This document shows positions 22,404-31,020 of a stretch of 64,000 nucleotides of DNA, piece after piece; the first letter of the stretch is position 1; every line of letters begins with the position of its first letter. The position numbers and the translations under genes are program-made. The notes under the pieces are model-generated. The model worked only from the letters and a program-made list of their open reading frames with translations. It did not search any database and was not told the DNA's origin. This DNA is from Holothuria scabra (taxonomy: Eukaryota; Echinodermata; Holothuroidea; Aspidochirotida; Holothuriidae). Where the stretch lies: positions 36,419,905 to 36,483,904 of the forward strand of contig CM074179.1 in assembly GCA_037179385.1 (NCBI GenBank), written 5' to 3'.

Positions 22404-23120
22404 TCATTTAGGCAGATATACGTACTGCGTTTCTCCTGGAAATATGTTTGTTCGCAATCGAAAATCATCGGGAGTATAAGGTTTCAAATCTATGAGCAGG
22501 TGTCCGTATGGTTCCTTAGTAGCATCAGCAAAGGCCTCCTGAATGAACTTCACCTGGCCGGGATACATCTGCTTTCCTAAACTGGAAACTTGTGATTTAT
22601 CTCGGGGATTTTTAAATAAAACAATGTAGTGTGCATTAAGTGTGATATTGCGTGTTTCTTTGGCTCCATAGAAAAAGTTCTGTAAGATGTAAATAACAGA
22701 GATATTTCTATGGTGTGATCCTTAAGAAAATAAATCGGTGATTCGCTTGTCATTCCCATGTGACGTCATAATATCGTCTAAAATGATCAAAGTTTTGTAA
22801 GACGGGTCCAGATATTCATCCAGATTTGTCGGGAGGCCTTCAACAAAGCGGATTTGAGGGAGGGCAGCAGACATCTCGACAAAAGCTGGCTGATATTCCC
22901 CATAGCAGTAAATAATCCTCTCAGGCGCTCCTTCAATAACATCTTGCGTTAACAATTTTTTAACAAATTGAGTTTTTCCACAACCGGTCGGTCCTGCAAT
23001 CACACAAGTGAAGGGATGTGCCAACTTCGGGTTCATTTGAGAATATGAGTTTACTTCAACAGACGCATAACATTTTAAGGCAAATGACAGAAAGTGTAGA
23101 GCGAAAAAGTGGGGTATCAT
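22404..23120 (-). pseudogene. ATP: Packaging ATPase (FtsK/HerA-type), interrupted by one in-frame stop
   Basis: The gene encodes the ATPase thought to pump Polinton DNA into the capsid. The start is the ATG at 23118-23120; a longer frame opens at a TTG (23150). Walker A is AGPTGCGKT and Walker B is LIILDDI, in the usual order and spacing. The frame is cut by TAA at 22722-22724 (minus strand), yet downstream codons in the same frame continue with family-like sequence (GSHHRNISVIYILQNFF, then NAHYIVLFKNPRDKSQ) to a TGA at 22404-22406. There is no shift of frame. The break is therefore a single nonsense codon just after Walker B, and the truncated product would lack the C-terminal half of the ATPase domain. 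Confidence 0.88.
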
Positions 23121-23183
23121 CTTAAGGATAACTGTATCTTGCGAATCCAACTTAAAAAGTGAAAGTATTGGAGGGTGTCAGAG

Positions 23184-23736
23184 CTATTTAAATTTTATCG
23201 CCCTCGTTGTTAGTCGCGGGTTTATTTCCCTAGCAAATTGCAAAACCATGTACTCGTCATCATTAACTTTCAAGTCTAAATTATATCTCTTAGTAATGAA
23301 CTCATTGACCAAACTGTCATTTAAAGTTGGGTCCTTCGTATATTTGGAAACAATCGTATCCATAGATATATTTCTACACCTATGTAGCAAGAAGAACAAG
23401 CAATATTGACCACACACTGTTGATATTAAAGCTTGCAAACGCCTTTCATTCTTTCTTACTACATTCTTGGTGTGTTTTTTTCAAAAACGGTTTAAAGTAA
23501 GGGGAACACTCTTCGGGTGATCGACCAAAAGAATAAAAAAAATCCGTGCGTTTATTGTCAAAGTACATAGCCACCCAATGAGAGCCTGGTTTATCAGCTT
23601 CATCCGTGTTTGCTATAAAAGCTTGTGGTAAAGTAAAACCTTTCTGAGGGAGGAGATTTGATGGAAAAACTCCATGGAAATGATTTCGGGCAACCGAATC
23701 TAACTTCATGATTTGCAAGAGTTGTCTTGTGTCCAT
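23184..23736 (-). pseudogene. PRO: Adenain-like cysteine protease, frameshifted
   Basis: Maturation protease of the Ulp1/adenain family. The first frame (23736-23446) begins with ATG and carries the catalytic His in GSHWVAMYFD; the second frame (23438-23184 and a little upstream) carries the Cys region CGQYCLFFL. The frames differ, with the change at about 23440-23460. An oddity is YSFG where this family usually shows an acidic residue before Ser (the codon is TAT), so the third catalytic position may also be lost. The gene sits between the capsid gene (13 bp away) and the ATPase, the usual Polinton position. Confidence 0.85.
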
Positions 23737-23749
23737 GTTTGTTTTGGCT

Positions 23750-25070
23750 TCAGAAGTCGATAAAAACGTTGCGTGTCTTATCTATTTCCACGATGGTGTC
23801 GTACTCTGCATAAACAATAACATTTATTGTTCTAACCAAAGCACGATCAAATTGCATTTCCAATCGCACGTTGCCGTTTTTGCGTAGATTAAAATGCCCT
23901 CCGTTAGCTAAATCGGGAGTCATATCAAATGCATACAAGGTATAACCATGCCCATAGTCGTAGCGGTCGATATGATTTCCTTTATCACTGAACATTGTAT
24001 TTAAACCAGAAAAGAGGGTTTGGTATGCCATGATATATTGGCCGTCTCCAAAATTTGGACGCAATGGTTTCCATGGTAACTGTTCTCCGTCTACGTACAA
24101 TGCTATAAAATTTAAATCATGGTGATGGAAGTTAAAAGGGTTTCTATTGTAAGATCCATTGAACGCTTCAGAGTCAACACATCCAATTACCAAACGCTTT
24201 GGAAGAATAAACTAAGAATAAACTTTCCCGTGTAAAAGATATATTCCCCCTAGGAATTGAAAGCGTCGTTACCTCAGCTCTTCGTATCGGATACTTTGCC
24301 GTGCCACGTTCCAACGCTTTGGCATGACCCAGTGCAACCTGGGGATTCACCTTAACATGGCGCATATATATTGATGCGTCAACAATGCGCACTTTAAAGT
24401 CAGCGTTTGCTTGGCTTGATAACAGACAAAATTCATTTTTACTTCGATGCAGTTTTAGTTTTAGTTCCACACCCCCTAAAAGGATCTTTTCTTGAAAAAA
24501 TAAATCGCAGTGAATTGGTCCAATCAAGTCAACAGTTCTGCTGTTTCTCGTGTACTCAGACCTTGCTCTCAAACCTTGATTAACCACATCCGCTGCTGCG
24601 TAAGGGTTACATGAATCCATTTTGCCCGCCGTGTCTTTGTTAAAGAGACTTCCAGTCAGTTGAGATTCTTTCGCATCAGGCCCGTATGAGAGCAGAGTCT
24701 CTAACATTGCACGGTAGGGGGAGGTATTAGTAGAAGGGGTCACCAAACGGTCGTTAAGTGAGACATCAACTTCTGAAAACAGGGACTGCAACATCAGGTT
24801 TACCGGGCCTACGTTTGCATCGTTCTCAAGGTCTTCTCCATTAGCCTGTACAATTTTGGCTATAACGTGAAGAATTGTTTGAGAGAGGTCGACATAGTCA
24901 TCAATGGATCCTTGCACGGTGAATTGAATAGGGCCGGTGTCGGTTATGTTAGTGAGGGGGTGGTACTGTATCCAGTTTCCTTTTACTATGCTTGTTTGTG
25001 TGGGTGGCACTGTAAACAGATCTAGCTCGGACTTAGTGCATTCACACGACGTGTCGTGCAGGAGAGCCAT
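23750..25070 (-). pseudogene. MCP: Major capsid protein (double jelly-roll), frameshifted
   Basis: The N-terminal frame (25070-24174) starts MALLHDTSCECTKSELDLF, a hallmark of the Polinton capsid protein annotated in worms as 'F54H12.2-like'. The C-terminal frame (from about 24193 to 23750) carries the second jelly roll (VDSEAFNGSYNRNPFNF...ALYVDGEQLP) and ends with TVEIDKTRN-like strands. Together they would be about 440 residues, normal for the family. The frame changes by one nucleotide at about 24200, where AAGAATAAACT is repeated exactly twice in tandem (24203-24213 and 24214-24224). The ATG overlaps the end of the pVI-like gene by 29 bp. Confidence 0.9.
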
Positions 25071-25467
25071 TGTTGCTAAACGTCAAATATATATCCAAAG
25101 ACCTTTTCGCTCGCTTGACGCGTTTCGTTCTGACACTTTTTGTAGGAGCTTTTCTTTTTAAAGGTTTGGTTCTTGTACGATTTCCTTCAAGTACACCCGT
25201 CACTATTCGTTTCCCTGCCTGACCCAGGCGTCGCTTGGCCGCGGTTTTGATATGTTCCCCTTGCAAAGCATCATTCACTATCTCCGTACCTGTGTAAAGT
25301 GCCTGCTTCCCAAGCTCTTTAGCACCTTTTTTCAAAAAGGGTAAAGCAGAGCGAGCAAGTCCTGCCAATATACCCCCCAAGCCATGTCTCCTTTGATGAG
25401 GATAACCTTTAAATACAGGAACACCGTGACCCACTTGGTGTAGGTAGTAATTCTCTAAGGCTGACAT
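25042..25467 (-). CDS. pVI-like small basic virion protein, capsid-proximal copy, 141 aa
   Basis: Intact ORF from ATG at 25467. It starts MSALENYYLHQVGHGVPVF, followed by a Gly-rich amphipathic stretch (GLGGILAGLARSALPFLKKG), a helical segment, and a strongly basic C-terminal part (KPLKRKAPTKSVRTKRVKRA). Small proteins with this Gly-rich amphipathic part and basic tail sit between minor and major capsid genes in many Polintons and have been compared with adenovirus pVI or pX core proteins. The comparison rests on layout and composition, not a measured alignment. It overlaps the capsid gene start by 29 bp. Confidence 0.75.
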   Translation of the reverse strand: MSALENYYLHQVGHGVPVFKGYPHQRRHGLGGILAGLARSALPFLKKGAKELGKQALYTGTEIVNDALQGEHIKTAAKRRLGQAGKRIVTGVLEGNRTRTKPLKRKAPTKSVRTKRVKRAKRSLDIYLTFSNNGSPARHVV

Positions 25468-25527
25468 CGTTATAATTACACAAAAAAGGGGGATCTACTT
25501 TGTCTAAAATGAAGTTTTACGATCACT

Positions 25528-25716
25528 CTACCGTGCTGAAATGGCATCAATGGATCCTTGCACGGTGAATTGAATAGGGCCGGTGTCGGTTATGTTAGTG
25601 AGGGGGTGGTACTGTATCCAGTTTCCTTTTACTATGCTTGTTTGTGTGGGTGGCACTGTAAACAGATCTAGCTCGGACTTAGTGCATTCACACGACGTGT
25701 CGTGCAGGAGAGCCAT
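25528..25716 (-). pseudogene. Truncated N-terminal copy of the major capsid gene
   Basis: A by-product of the 646-bp tandem duplication. It encodes the same first 57 residues as the capsid gene at 25070, then runs into unrelated codons (about five residues) and a stop after crossing the duplication junction at 25545. It cannot form a jelly roll. Confidence 0.9.
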
Positions 25717-26113
25717 TGTTGCTAAACGTCAAATATATATCCAAAGACCTTTTCGCTCGCTTGACGCGTTTCGTTCTGACACTTTTTGTAGGAGCTTTTC
25801 TTTTTAAAGGTTTGGTTCTTGTACGATTTCCTTCAAGTACACCCGTCACTATTCGTTTCCCTGCCTGACCCAGGCGTCGCTTGGCCGCGGTTTTGATATG
25901 TTCCCCTTGCAAAGCATCATTCACTATCTCCGTACCTGTGTAAAGTGCCTGCTTCCCAAGCTCTTTAGCACCTTTTTTCAAAAAGGGTAAAGCAGAGCGA
26001 GCAAGTCCTGCCAATATACCCCCCAAGCCATGTCTCCTTTGATGAGGATAACCTTTAAATACAGGAACACCGTGACCCACTTGGTGTAGGTAGTAATTCT
26101 CTAAGGCTGACAT
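25688..26113 (-). CDS. pVI-like small basic virion protein, duplicate copy, 141 aa
   Basis: Identical in protein sequence to 25042-25467, as part of the tandem duplication. It sits directly after the penton gene, which is where the original gene would be expected. Its downstream partner is only the truncated capsid start, so this copy is separated from the full capsid gene. Confidence 0.75.
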   Translation of the reverse strand: MSALENYYLHQVGHGVPVFKGYPHQRRHGLGGILAGLARSALPFLKKGAKELGKQALYTGTEIVNDALQGEHIKTAAKRRLGQAGKRIVTGVLEGNRTRTKPLKRKAPTKSVRTKRVKRAKRSLDIYLTFSNNGSPARHVV

Positions 26114-26121
26114 CGTTATAA

Positions 26122-26862
26122 TTACACAAAAAAGGGGGATCTACTTTGTCTAAAATGAAGTTTTACGATCACTCTACCGTGCTGAAATGGCACAACTTCC
26201 CCGAGATCCGTCCTTAAATCTATTCCAATAGTAGAAATATGCTTCGATTTAACGGGGACGTCATGAGGTGAAGTGTATGAAACGGTGACATGTTCTCCAG
26301 CTCGCCTAGCACCAATTCGTACCACCCGTAGCAAGGGAACATGTGTATCCCCCACCCTCTGATATTCAACAATGTCAGAGTAGACAAAAAAGCTCGTAAC
26401 ACCGCCGTGCACGTCTGAGGAAATGTCACTCAAAGTGAGCCCTTCTCTGCATACCTTATTAGCATTTAAGAAGCCAAACATTCGGCTCATCCCTTGTAAT
26501 GCTAAAGTTGTTCCTGGTCCCAGTTTAAATGAGGTAATTAAATTATGTTTTTGTTGAAAAATTTTAACAATTCTGCTTTCTTCTTCGGTTAATAAATCAT
26601 GAAAAACATCAATAACATCTTTTATTGTGTTATAATAACCGGGAGGAATGCATATTTCCCTGTCATTAAGTAACATCCTACAATTATTTTCAGTCACATT
26701 GTGCCAGTTGAAAGGATATTGGATTTCACCGAGGGCAACCTCCCAGGATCCATCTAAAATTATTGGTTCAGCTAACTGGGTCCTGAAACTTGCAAGGGTA
26801 TTGTCAGGAAAGTATTGAAAGGAGCTGTTGCTTGGTAAAGTGACATAGAAGTGCACAGCCAT
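26122..26862 (-). CDS. mCP: Minor capsid (penton-like, single jelly-roll) protein, 246 aa
   Basis: Intact ORF from ATG at 26862, sharing one base with the integrase stop (TAATG). The N-terminus HFYVTLPSNSS and the following NTLASFRTQLAEPIILDGSW and VALGEIQYPFNW are the conserved opening of the Polinton minor capsid protein, thought to form the pentamer at capsid vertices. It is about 246 residues, the family norm, and beta-strand rich throughout, ending in VIVKLHFR. The last codons lie within the duplicated segment. It appears undamaged. Confidence 0.85.
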   Translation of the reverse strand: MAVHFYVTLPSNSSFQYFPDNTLASFRTQLAEPIILDGSWEVALGEIQYPFNWHNVTENNCRMLLNDREICIPPGYYNTIKDVIDVFHDLLTEEESRIVKIFQQKHNLITSFKLGPGTTLALQGMSRMFGFLNANKVCREGLTLSDISSDVHGGVTSFFVYSDIVEYQRVGDTHVPLLRVVRIGARRAGEHVTVSYTSPHDVPVKSKHISTIGIDLRTDLGEVVPFQHGRVIVKLHFRQSRSPFFV

Positions 26863-27941
26863 TATGCTTTATTGATGTCCGTCACCCAACTGTTAAACTT
26901 TGAAGGATACCCCTGCCATTTAACATAATATTCCATTTTACCATTTTTCTTTCTCTTTTTTAATACTTTCTCAACTTTAAAGAGGGCGCTTTCTTCAATG
27001 GTAACGCTTTGTAACTCGTGTTCGTAAAAGTCCCCTTCAAATTGCTCACCTCCCCAGTCTTTAAGCTTGTAAACGGGAACTGGGAGAGGCTTTCGTTTAA
27101 TGATAGTGAATACTTCTTCGCTCCAATTGGGTAAATAGCCTTTTTCAAACTCCAATTTCGATTTAGCTATTCTTACCATTTCTTCTATATTAAACTTATA
27201 TTTCTGATTTTTTGTGTTTTGGGGGGAAGCATAAAGTGTTTGCCATACCAGTCCTTCGTTATCCTTCGTGACGTCGGCGGGTCTCATTTTAATGGACCTG
27301 TGATACGCTTTGTTATAGCCTTCAACAAGTTTAGGAAGAATTGACACATATTTCAGTGTATTGTGATAAGTAAAGTACTTCCACATTCTAGATTTCAATG
27401 TGCGATTAAATCTTTCCACGACTGCAGCTTTGGTTTCATTATTTGTTGTAAAATAATGTATCCCTTTTTCCTTTAAATATTTTTGGACAGGTTTATTTTT
27501 AAATTCACCCCCTCTGTCAGTATGAATTTGTTGAGGGATTCTACCTGAAGCAATTAACTTCTTTATGGCACGAAGTATTGTCTTTCCAGTTTTATTTTTG
27601 AGGGGGATCACCCATGCATATTTAGATAATACATCTATGCAAGTTAATAAAAATTTAAACCCTCCATTATATCTCGTAAGTGAACTCAGATCTACTAAGT
27701 CCATTTCCCATTGGTGATCCATAGCGCTGACAACTACTCTGTTCCTAGGAAAACGTCTTCTCGCAGCTTTATGTAAGGTATAGGTATTTTGCCTTTTCAA
27801 CCAGTCTTTGATTTCTCTGTAGGAGAACTTATGTACCCCTTCCCTTTTAACTTCTGCATAAAGTTTGTTAAAGCCTCCATAACTCGCCGGGTGACTGGGA
27901 TCGTAATAGATCGATGACAAGTAATTTTCACGTCGAGACAT
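26862..27941 (-). CDS. INT: Polinton integrase (retroviral type, with chromodomain), 359 aa
   Basis: Intact ORF from ATG at 27941. The catalytic core shows the acidic triad: D81 in WEMDLVDLS, D142 in HTDRGGEF and E176 in VVERFNRTLK. A C-terminal chromodomain (about 322-357) reads KVEKVLKKRKKNGKMEYYVK followed by WQGYP and SWV, which may steer insertion to modified chromatin. It opens the minus-strand virion-gene block and its stop overlaps the penton ATG. It would process and insert the element ends, giving 6-bp target duplications in this family. No break was found. Confidence 0.95.
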   Translation of the reverse strand: MSRRENYLSSIYYDPSHPASYGGFNKLYAEVKREGVHKFSYREIKDWLKRQNTYTLHKAARRRFPRNRVVVSAMDHQWEMDLVDLSSLTRYNGGFKFLLTCIDVLSKYAWVIPLKNKTGKTILRAIKKLIASGRIPQQIHTDRGGEFKNKPVQKYLKEKGIHYFTTNNETKAAVVERFNRTLKSRMWKYFTYHNTLKYVSILPKLVEGYNKAYHRSIKMRPADVTKDNEGLVWQTLYASPQNTKNQKYKFNIEEMVRIAKSKLEFEKGYLPNWSEEVFTIIKRKPLPVPVYKLKDWGGEQFEGDFYEHELQSVTIEESALFKVEKVLKKRKKNGKMEYYVKWQGYPSKFNSWVTDINKA

Positions 27942-28309
27942 CCTCTTATTAGCTGATTAGCTTCGAATGCGTTGTTCAGAAAGCAAATGAATACAACTAC
28001 AAATACAATACGATTGGTTAAATGAAAAATCTACAACTAGAGAGTCGGCATGGTATTAAAACAGGGCAAAAACTTAAGAGAGAGAGAGAGGAATAATTCA
28101 AAGGGTGGTTTGCGCTCATGAAAGGAAGAGTGAAAAGGGCACTTTCTTAAGTAACAAAGAGACAATACTTTAGAAACAAAATACACCCGGGAATTTTTTA
28201 ACAACACGACATGTATAATTTCATCGCTCTTCCCTGACAAAAAAAAAAAAAGAAAAAAAAAAAGAAAAAAAGAAAAAAAAAAACAACTTGTTTTCAAACT
28301 TAGATGATG
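27942..28309. other. Region upstream of the integrase gene
   Basis: No gene. It probably holds the promoter of the integrase/virion block. An A-rich tract with isolated G residues runs at 28239-28284. Confidence 0.4.
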
Positions 28310-28890
28310 AATGCATATGAAAATAAAGAGTAACACATAATGAGAAAACAACACCTTTACGAATCAACTCCTTACATAAAAATTTTTTAAAGATATACTT
28401 GTGATAAGTTGACATTGAATTCGTTTTAACATCTCAAAAGTACAACATTAAAGAAAATTAATGAATGAATGTGAATGAATAAATGAATGGATGAATGAAT
28501 GAATAAATAAATAAATAAATTATTAAAAATAAATGAATGAATAAATAAACAAATAAATAGATAAATAAATAAATACATACATAAATAAATAAATAAAAAC
28601 ACATCCCATTTGTTTTAACATTACCTTCTTCAAAAAATACAACGTTATTTCAAAAGAAAGTACATTTGTTATAGTAATAATATAAGTAATACAATTTCCA
28701 CCCCCCCCCCCCGCCTCCCCGCCCCTAATGTTATTGTCTTTGTTTAATTAATAGTTCTCAGAGAATATTCTCCAAAATTCTCTTAGTAATGTTTAAGATA
28801 ATTAAATGTTTAAGATAATAATTGCAAGTCCAAAATCATATCATGTATCGTAGTTCTTTGCCCGTTGCCAATAGGCACCATAGTACAAAA
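28310..28890 (-). pseudogene. Decayed tandem paralogue of the 28996-29548 gene and its 3' flank
   Basis: Parts at 28310-28450 match the 3' flank of the neighbouring gene (GTAACAC...GATAAGTTGACATT). Parts at 28608-28680 and 28735-28885 match its coding 3' half (for example GCAAGTCCAAAATCATATCA against GCAAAGTCCAAAAACATATCA). Order and strand are kept, but stops, indels and an (AATG/AAAT)n microsatellite at about 28455-28605 break it. This is an old tandem duplication. Confidence 0.6.
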
Positions 28891-28995
28891 ACAAGTGTAA
28901 CACTAAGGAAAACATACACCCTTAAAACCAACGTTTTACATATAAAGGTTTGAAATATATACATAGGACCACTTGCCACTTGCGATAAGTTGACA

Positions 28996-29548
28996 TTAAT
29001 TTCGTTTCAACATTACCTTTTTCAAATATGAAACGTCATTCCAAAAAGAAATAAATTTGTTGTGACACAATCCCCATGCTTCTCTTTTGGAAATGTTCAC
29101 GTCTAATTCTCTACACTTTTCGAAGATGATATTTTCAAAAAGTTCCTTAATATCTAAAATACTAAGTGCAAAGTCCAAAAACATATCAATTCGCTCCTCG
29201 TCCGTAGCCATCAAACACCAATCGTGCTGTATTTGACTAGGATGGTCCACGCTGCAACCATAGCACAGGTCCTCACTTTGTTGTTTTATTTCGCTCCAAA
29301 GATTTTCACAAATAACAGTCTCGGCTATGTTTTCTATGTGGTCCCGATTCTCTCGCTCCACTTTTTCAACTTCATCTATTAAAATAGTGTCATTGTCAGA
29401 GAAAAGTCTTACTGGGCGGCATCCGTTTGCTAGGAATCGTCTCGGAACATGTTTATTAGAGACTTTAGGTTGAGGAATGTCGGGCTGACCGTCGGTTATG
29501 GGTGTTTCGGTTTCCTCGCTCGAGGTCGATAGCCAAGCGTGAACGTTA
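28996..29548 (-). CDS. Cys-containing Polinton accessory protein of unknown function
   Basis: The firm ORF is 29361-28996. The frame stays open upstream to about 29548, where TTTTTTAG on the minus strand looks like a splice acceptor, so an earlier exon probably exists. The N-terminal part is acidic and polar; the core has a Cys pair (LCYGC) and HPSQIQHDWCLM, then acidic helices and a short basic end (KKVMLKRN). The Cys/His arrangement could bind zinc. I do not recognise a named family. It lies between the PC4-like gene and the integrase on the same strand, and has a decayed paralogue downstream. Confidence 0.5.
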
Positions 29549-29576
29549 TTCTAAAAAAGACCAAAGTTGAGCAACT

Positions 29577-30146
29577 TTAAATTCCAGTGCAAAATTTTTT
29601 AACATCTTCATCTATTAGTGGCATGTAATTGTATATACCTTTCCACTGGCTGCCAGTCAGGTGGATACCTCTCCTCGTAGGATACATCGTACCATTCTCG
29701 CAGTACTGTATGTGTTCTCGGAGACTCACATAAAATGTACCTTTGTAAAACGAAGTGCTCAACATTTTGATTGGTAAGCCTATCTTTTTAGGCTCTAAAA
29801 CATATTCTGTATAGCTTGCCCCGTGTATCTTATTTTCAATTCTGTCCACAAGTGCCGTGACGTTGTAAGCACACCTTTTAAGTTCCTCCCACTGCTCCAC
29901 TGTCAGGTTAAGACCTTTCTTAGTTGGTAGCAATATCGTACTACCCTCACCCTCTCTTTCAACGAATTGTCTTATGGAGACAAATGGTTTGCCTGTGTAG
30001 GTACCGACTTGGACAAACCGGTTTCCTTCGATATGATACAAAGCAGGTTTACTTACTTGAAGGCATTGGCTGGCTGCTTCATCATCCACACCATTCTGTG
30101 ACGAAGGTACGGAAGCCGAGAGCGGCGCGGTAGGGAGAAAACGCAA
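29577..30146 (-). CDS. Tandem PC4-type (transcriptional coactivator p15) ssDNA-binding protein
   Basis: Two PC4-like domains are visible. The first (residues about 35-101 of the open frame) has NRFVQVGTYTGKPFVSIRQF, then PTKKGLNLTVEQWEELKRC. The second (about 125-185) has KGTFYVSLREH, then PTRRGIHLTGSQWKGI. Both follow the PC4 fold order: a beta-sheet of the 'F.v...kGk.yv.iRey' type, then 'PtkkGi.Lt..qw..l' and a helix. PC4 binds single-stranded or melted DNA as a dimer, so two fused domains could make an internal dimer. The open frame starts at a TTG (30146) without ATG. A splice acceptor is likely at CGTCACAG| (about 30093), after which coding is phase 0. A role in replication or late transcription is inferred. 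Confidence 0.75.
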   Translation of the reverse strand: MRFLPTAPLSASVPSSQNGVDDEAASQCLQVSKPALYHIEGNRFVQVGTYTGKPFVSIRQFVEREGEGSTILLPTKKGLNLTVEQWEELKRCAYNVTALVDRIENKIHGASYTEYVLEPKKIGLPIKMLSTSFYKGTFYVSLREHIQYCENGTMYPTRRGIHLTGSQWKGIYNYMPLIDEDVKKFCTGI

Positions 30147-30225
30147 ATCGATTTCTCTGTACCATGAATTCCAACAAAATAGAAGAGGGCGTACTTCAAG
30201 ATCATTTTGTTATAGAATAATAAGT
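30104..30225. repeat. Inverted copy of the segment at 33107-33226
   Basis: This stretch, including TACGGAAGCCGAGAGCGGCG, matches the reverse complement of 33165-33226, and similarity continues through AGAAGAGGGCGTACTTCAAG. It overlaps the 5' end of the PC4-like open frame. Confidence 0.8.
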
Positions 30226-30462
30226 ATTGAGTATCCTCAAAATAAATGGACTAGTCTCAATGCTACAAGAAAACAGAGTCTTTCAGACAAGAATAATGTT
30301 ATTGGTTGCGTTTATTCTACCGTTTATAGAGCAAACAAGAAAATCATGATAAATAGAGGGAAACAAGTTTTTATGTATTTAGTGCAAAGAGCACGGGACT
30401 CGAAGGATTATAAAAAAGGCTGTTCCAGCTAACGAAAACGAGCAATGTATTCCAAAATCCGT

Positions 30463-30727
30463 CTCAAAGGTCAAGAGCAGTCCCCCAAACTTATTTTGAA
30501 GCAACAGCTAAATACCACAATTCTCGTCTCACTTCTGTTCAAAGAATCTTTCATAATTTTTATAACCTCAATATAACATATGACTGAAGGTAAACCAAGC
30601 AGTAACTTCCAGTAAATTTCACATTTGAGGAGCAAAAATGTTGTCACATGACCCTCAACAGCCAATAATGAAACTGGACAGTCTACTACATTGCTTCAAG
30701 TTGGGGTGACTGCTCCCGCCCTTTAAG
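30463..30727 (+). mobile_element. MITE, family 'GAGCAGTC', copy 2
   Basis: The best-preserved copy. The left end, CTCAAAGGTCAAGAGCAGTCCCCCAAACTT taken in parts, mirrors the right end CTTCAAGTTGGGGTGACTGCTC...CCCTTTAAGC. Terminal repeats are about 25-30 bp with several mismatches. It is non-coding. Confidence 0.8.
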
Positions 30728-30834
30728 CTAGCTTTTCTGTTCGAGAACGGTACTCATTTTTCGAGAGCCATCATGCTAATGACAGTCCATTCCTTAAAAA
30801 AGGAGGTAAAGTTTAATCACTTAAGAAGAGCCCT

Positions 30835-31020
30835 AGCGAGACTTACTGCTTGCCGTATGACCTGGGGGTTGTGGAATATGACCACGATATTCCCCGCTTA
30901 AGAGGCGGCTAAAGGGAAACCAAACTGAACTCGAACCATACTGAAGAATAAATTTTAACTTTTGAACTTTTTATCGACACTATGACTGACACTATTAAAC
31001 ACATTCGTGTTGGTGTGTCG
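30835..31020 (+). repeat. Dispersed repeat, second copy of 6265-6420
   Basis: It shares GGCGGCTAAAGGGAAACC..., GAACTCGAACCATACT, TTTTAACTTTTGAACTTT and GACTGACAC with the other copy in the same order. Confidence 0.5.

Larger units (their letters stand above)
24899..26190. repeat. 646-bp exact tandem duplication
   Basis: The segment 24899-25544 is followed directly by a second copy at 25545-26190. Both hold the 5' end of the capsid gene, the whole pVI-like gene and the intergenic spacer; the encoded proteins are identical. The junction shows a 2-3 base overlap (CA or CAT), typical of micro-homology joining. It could also be an assembly artefact. The lack of divergence implies that it is recent compared with the gene breaks. 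Confidence 0.92.

Noticed and set aside
28455..28605. AATG/AAAT repeats as a possible CRISPR-like or regulatory array
   Set aside because: It is a plain microsatellite with no spacers.
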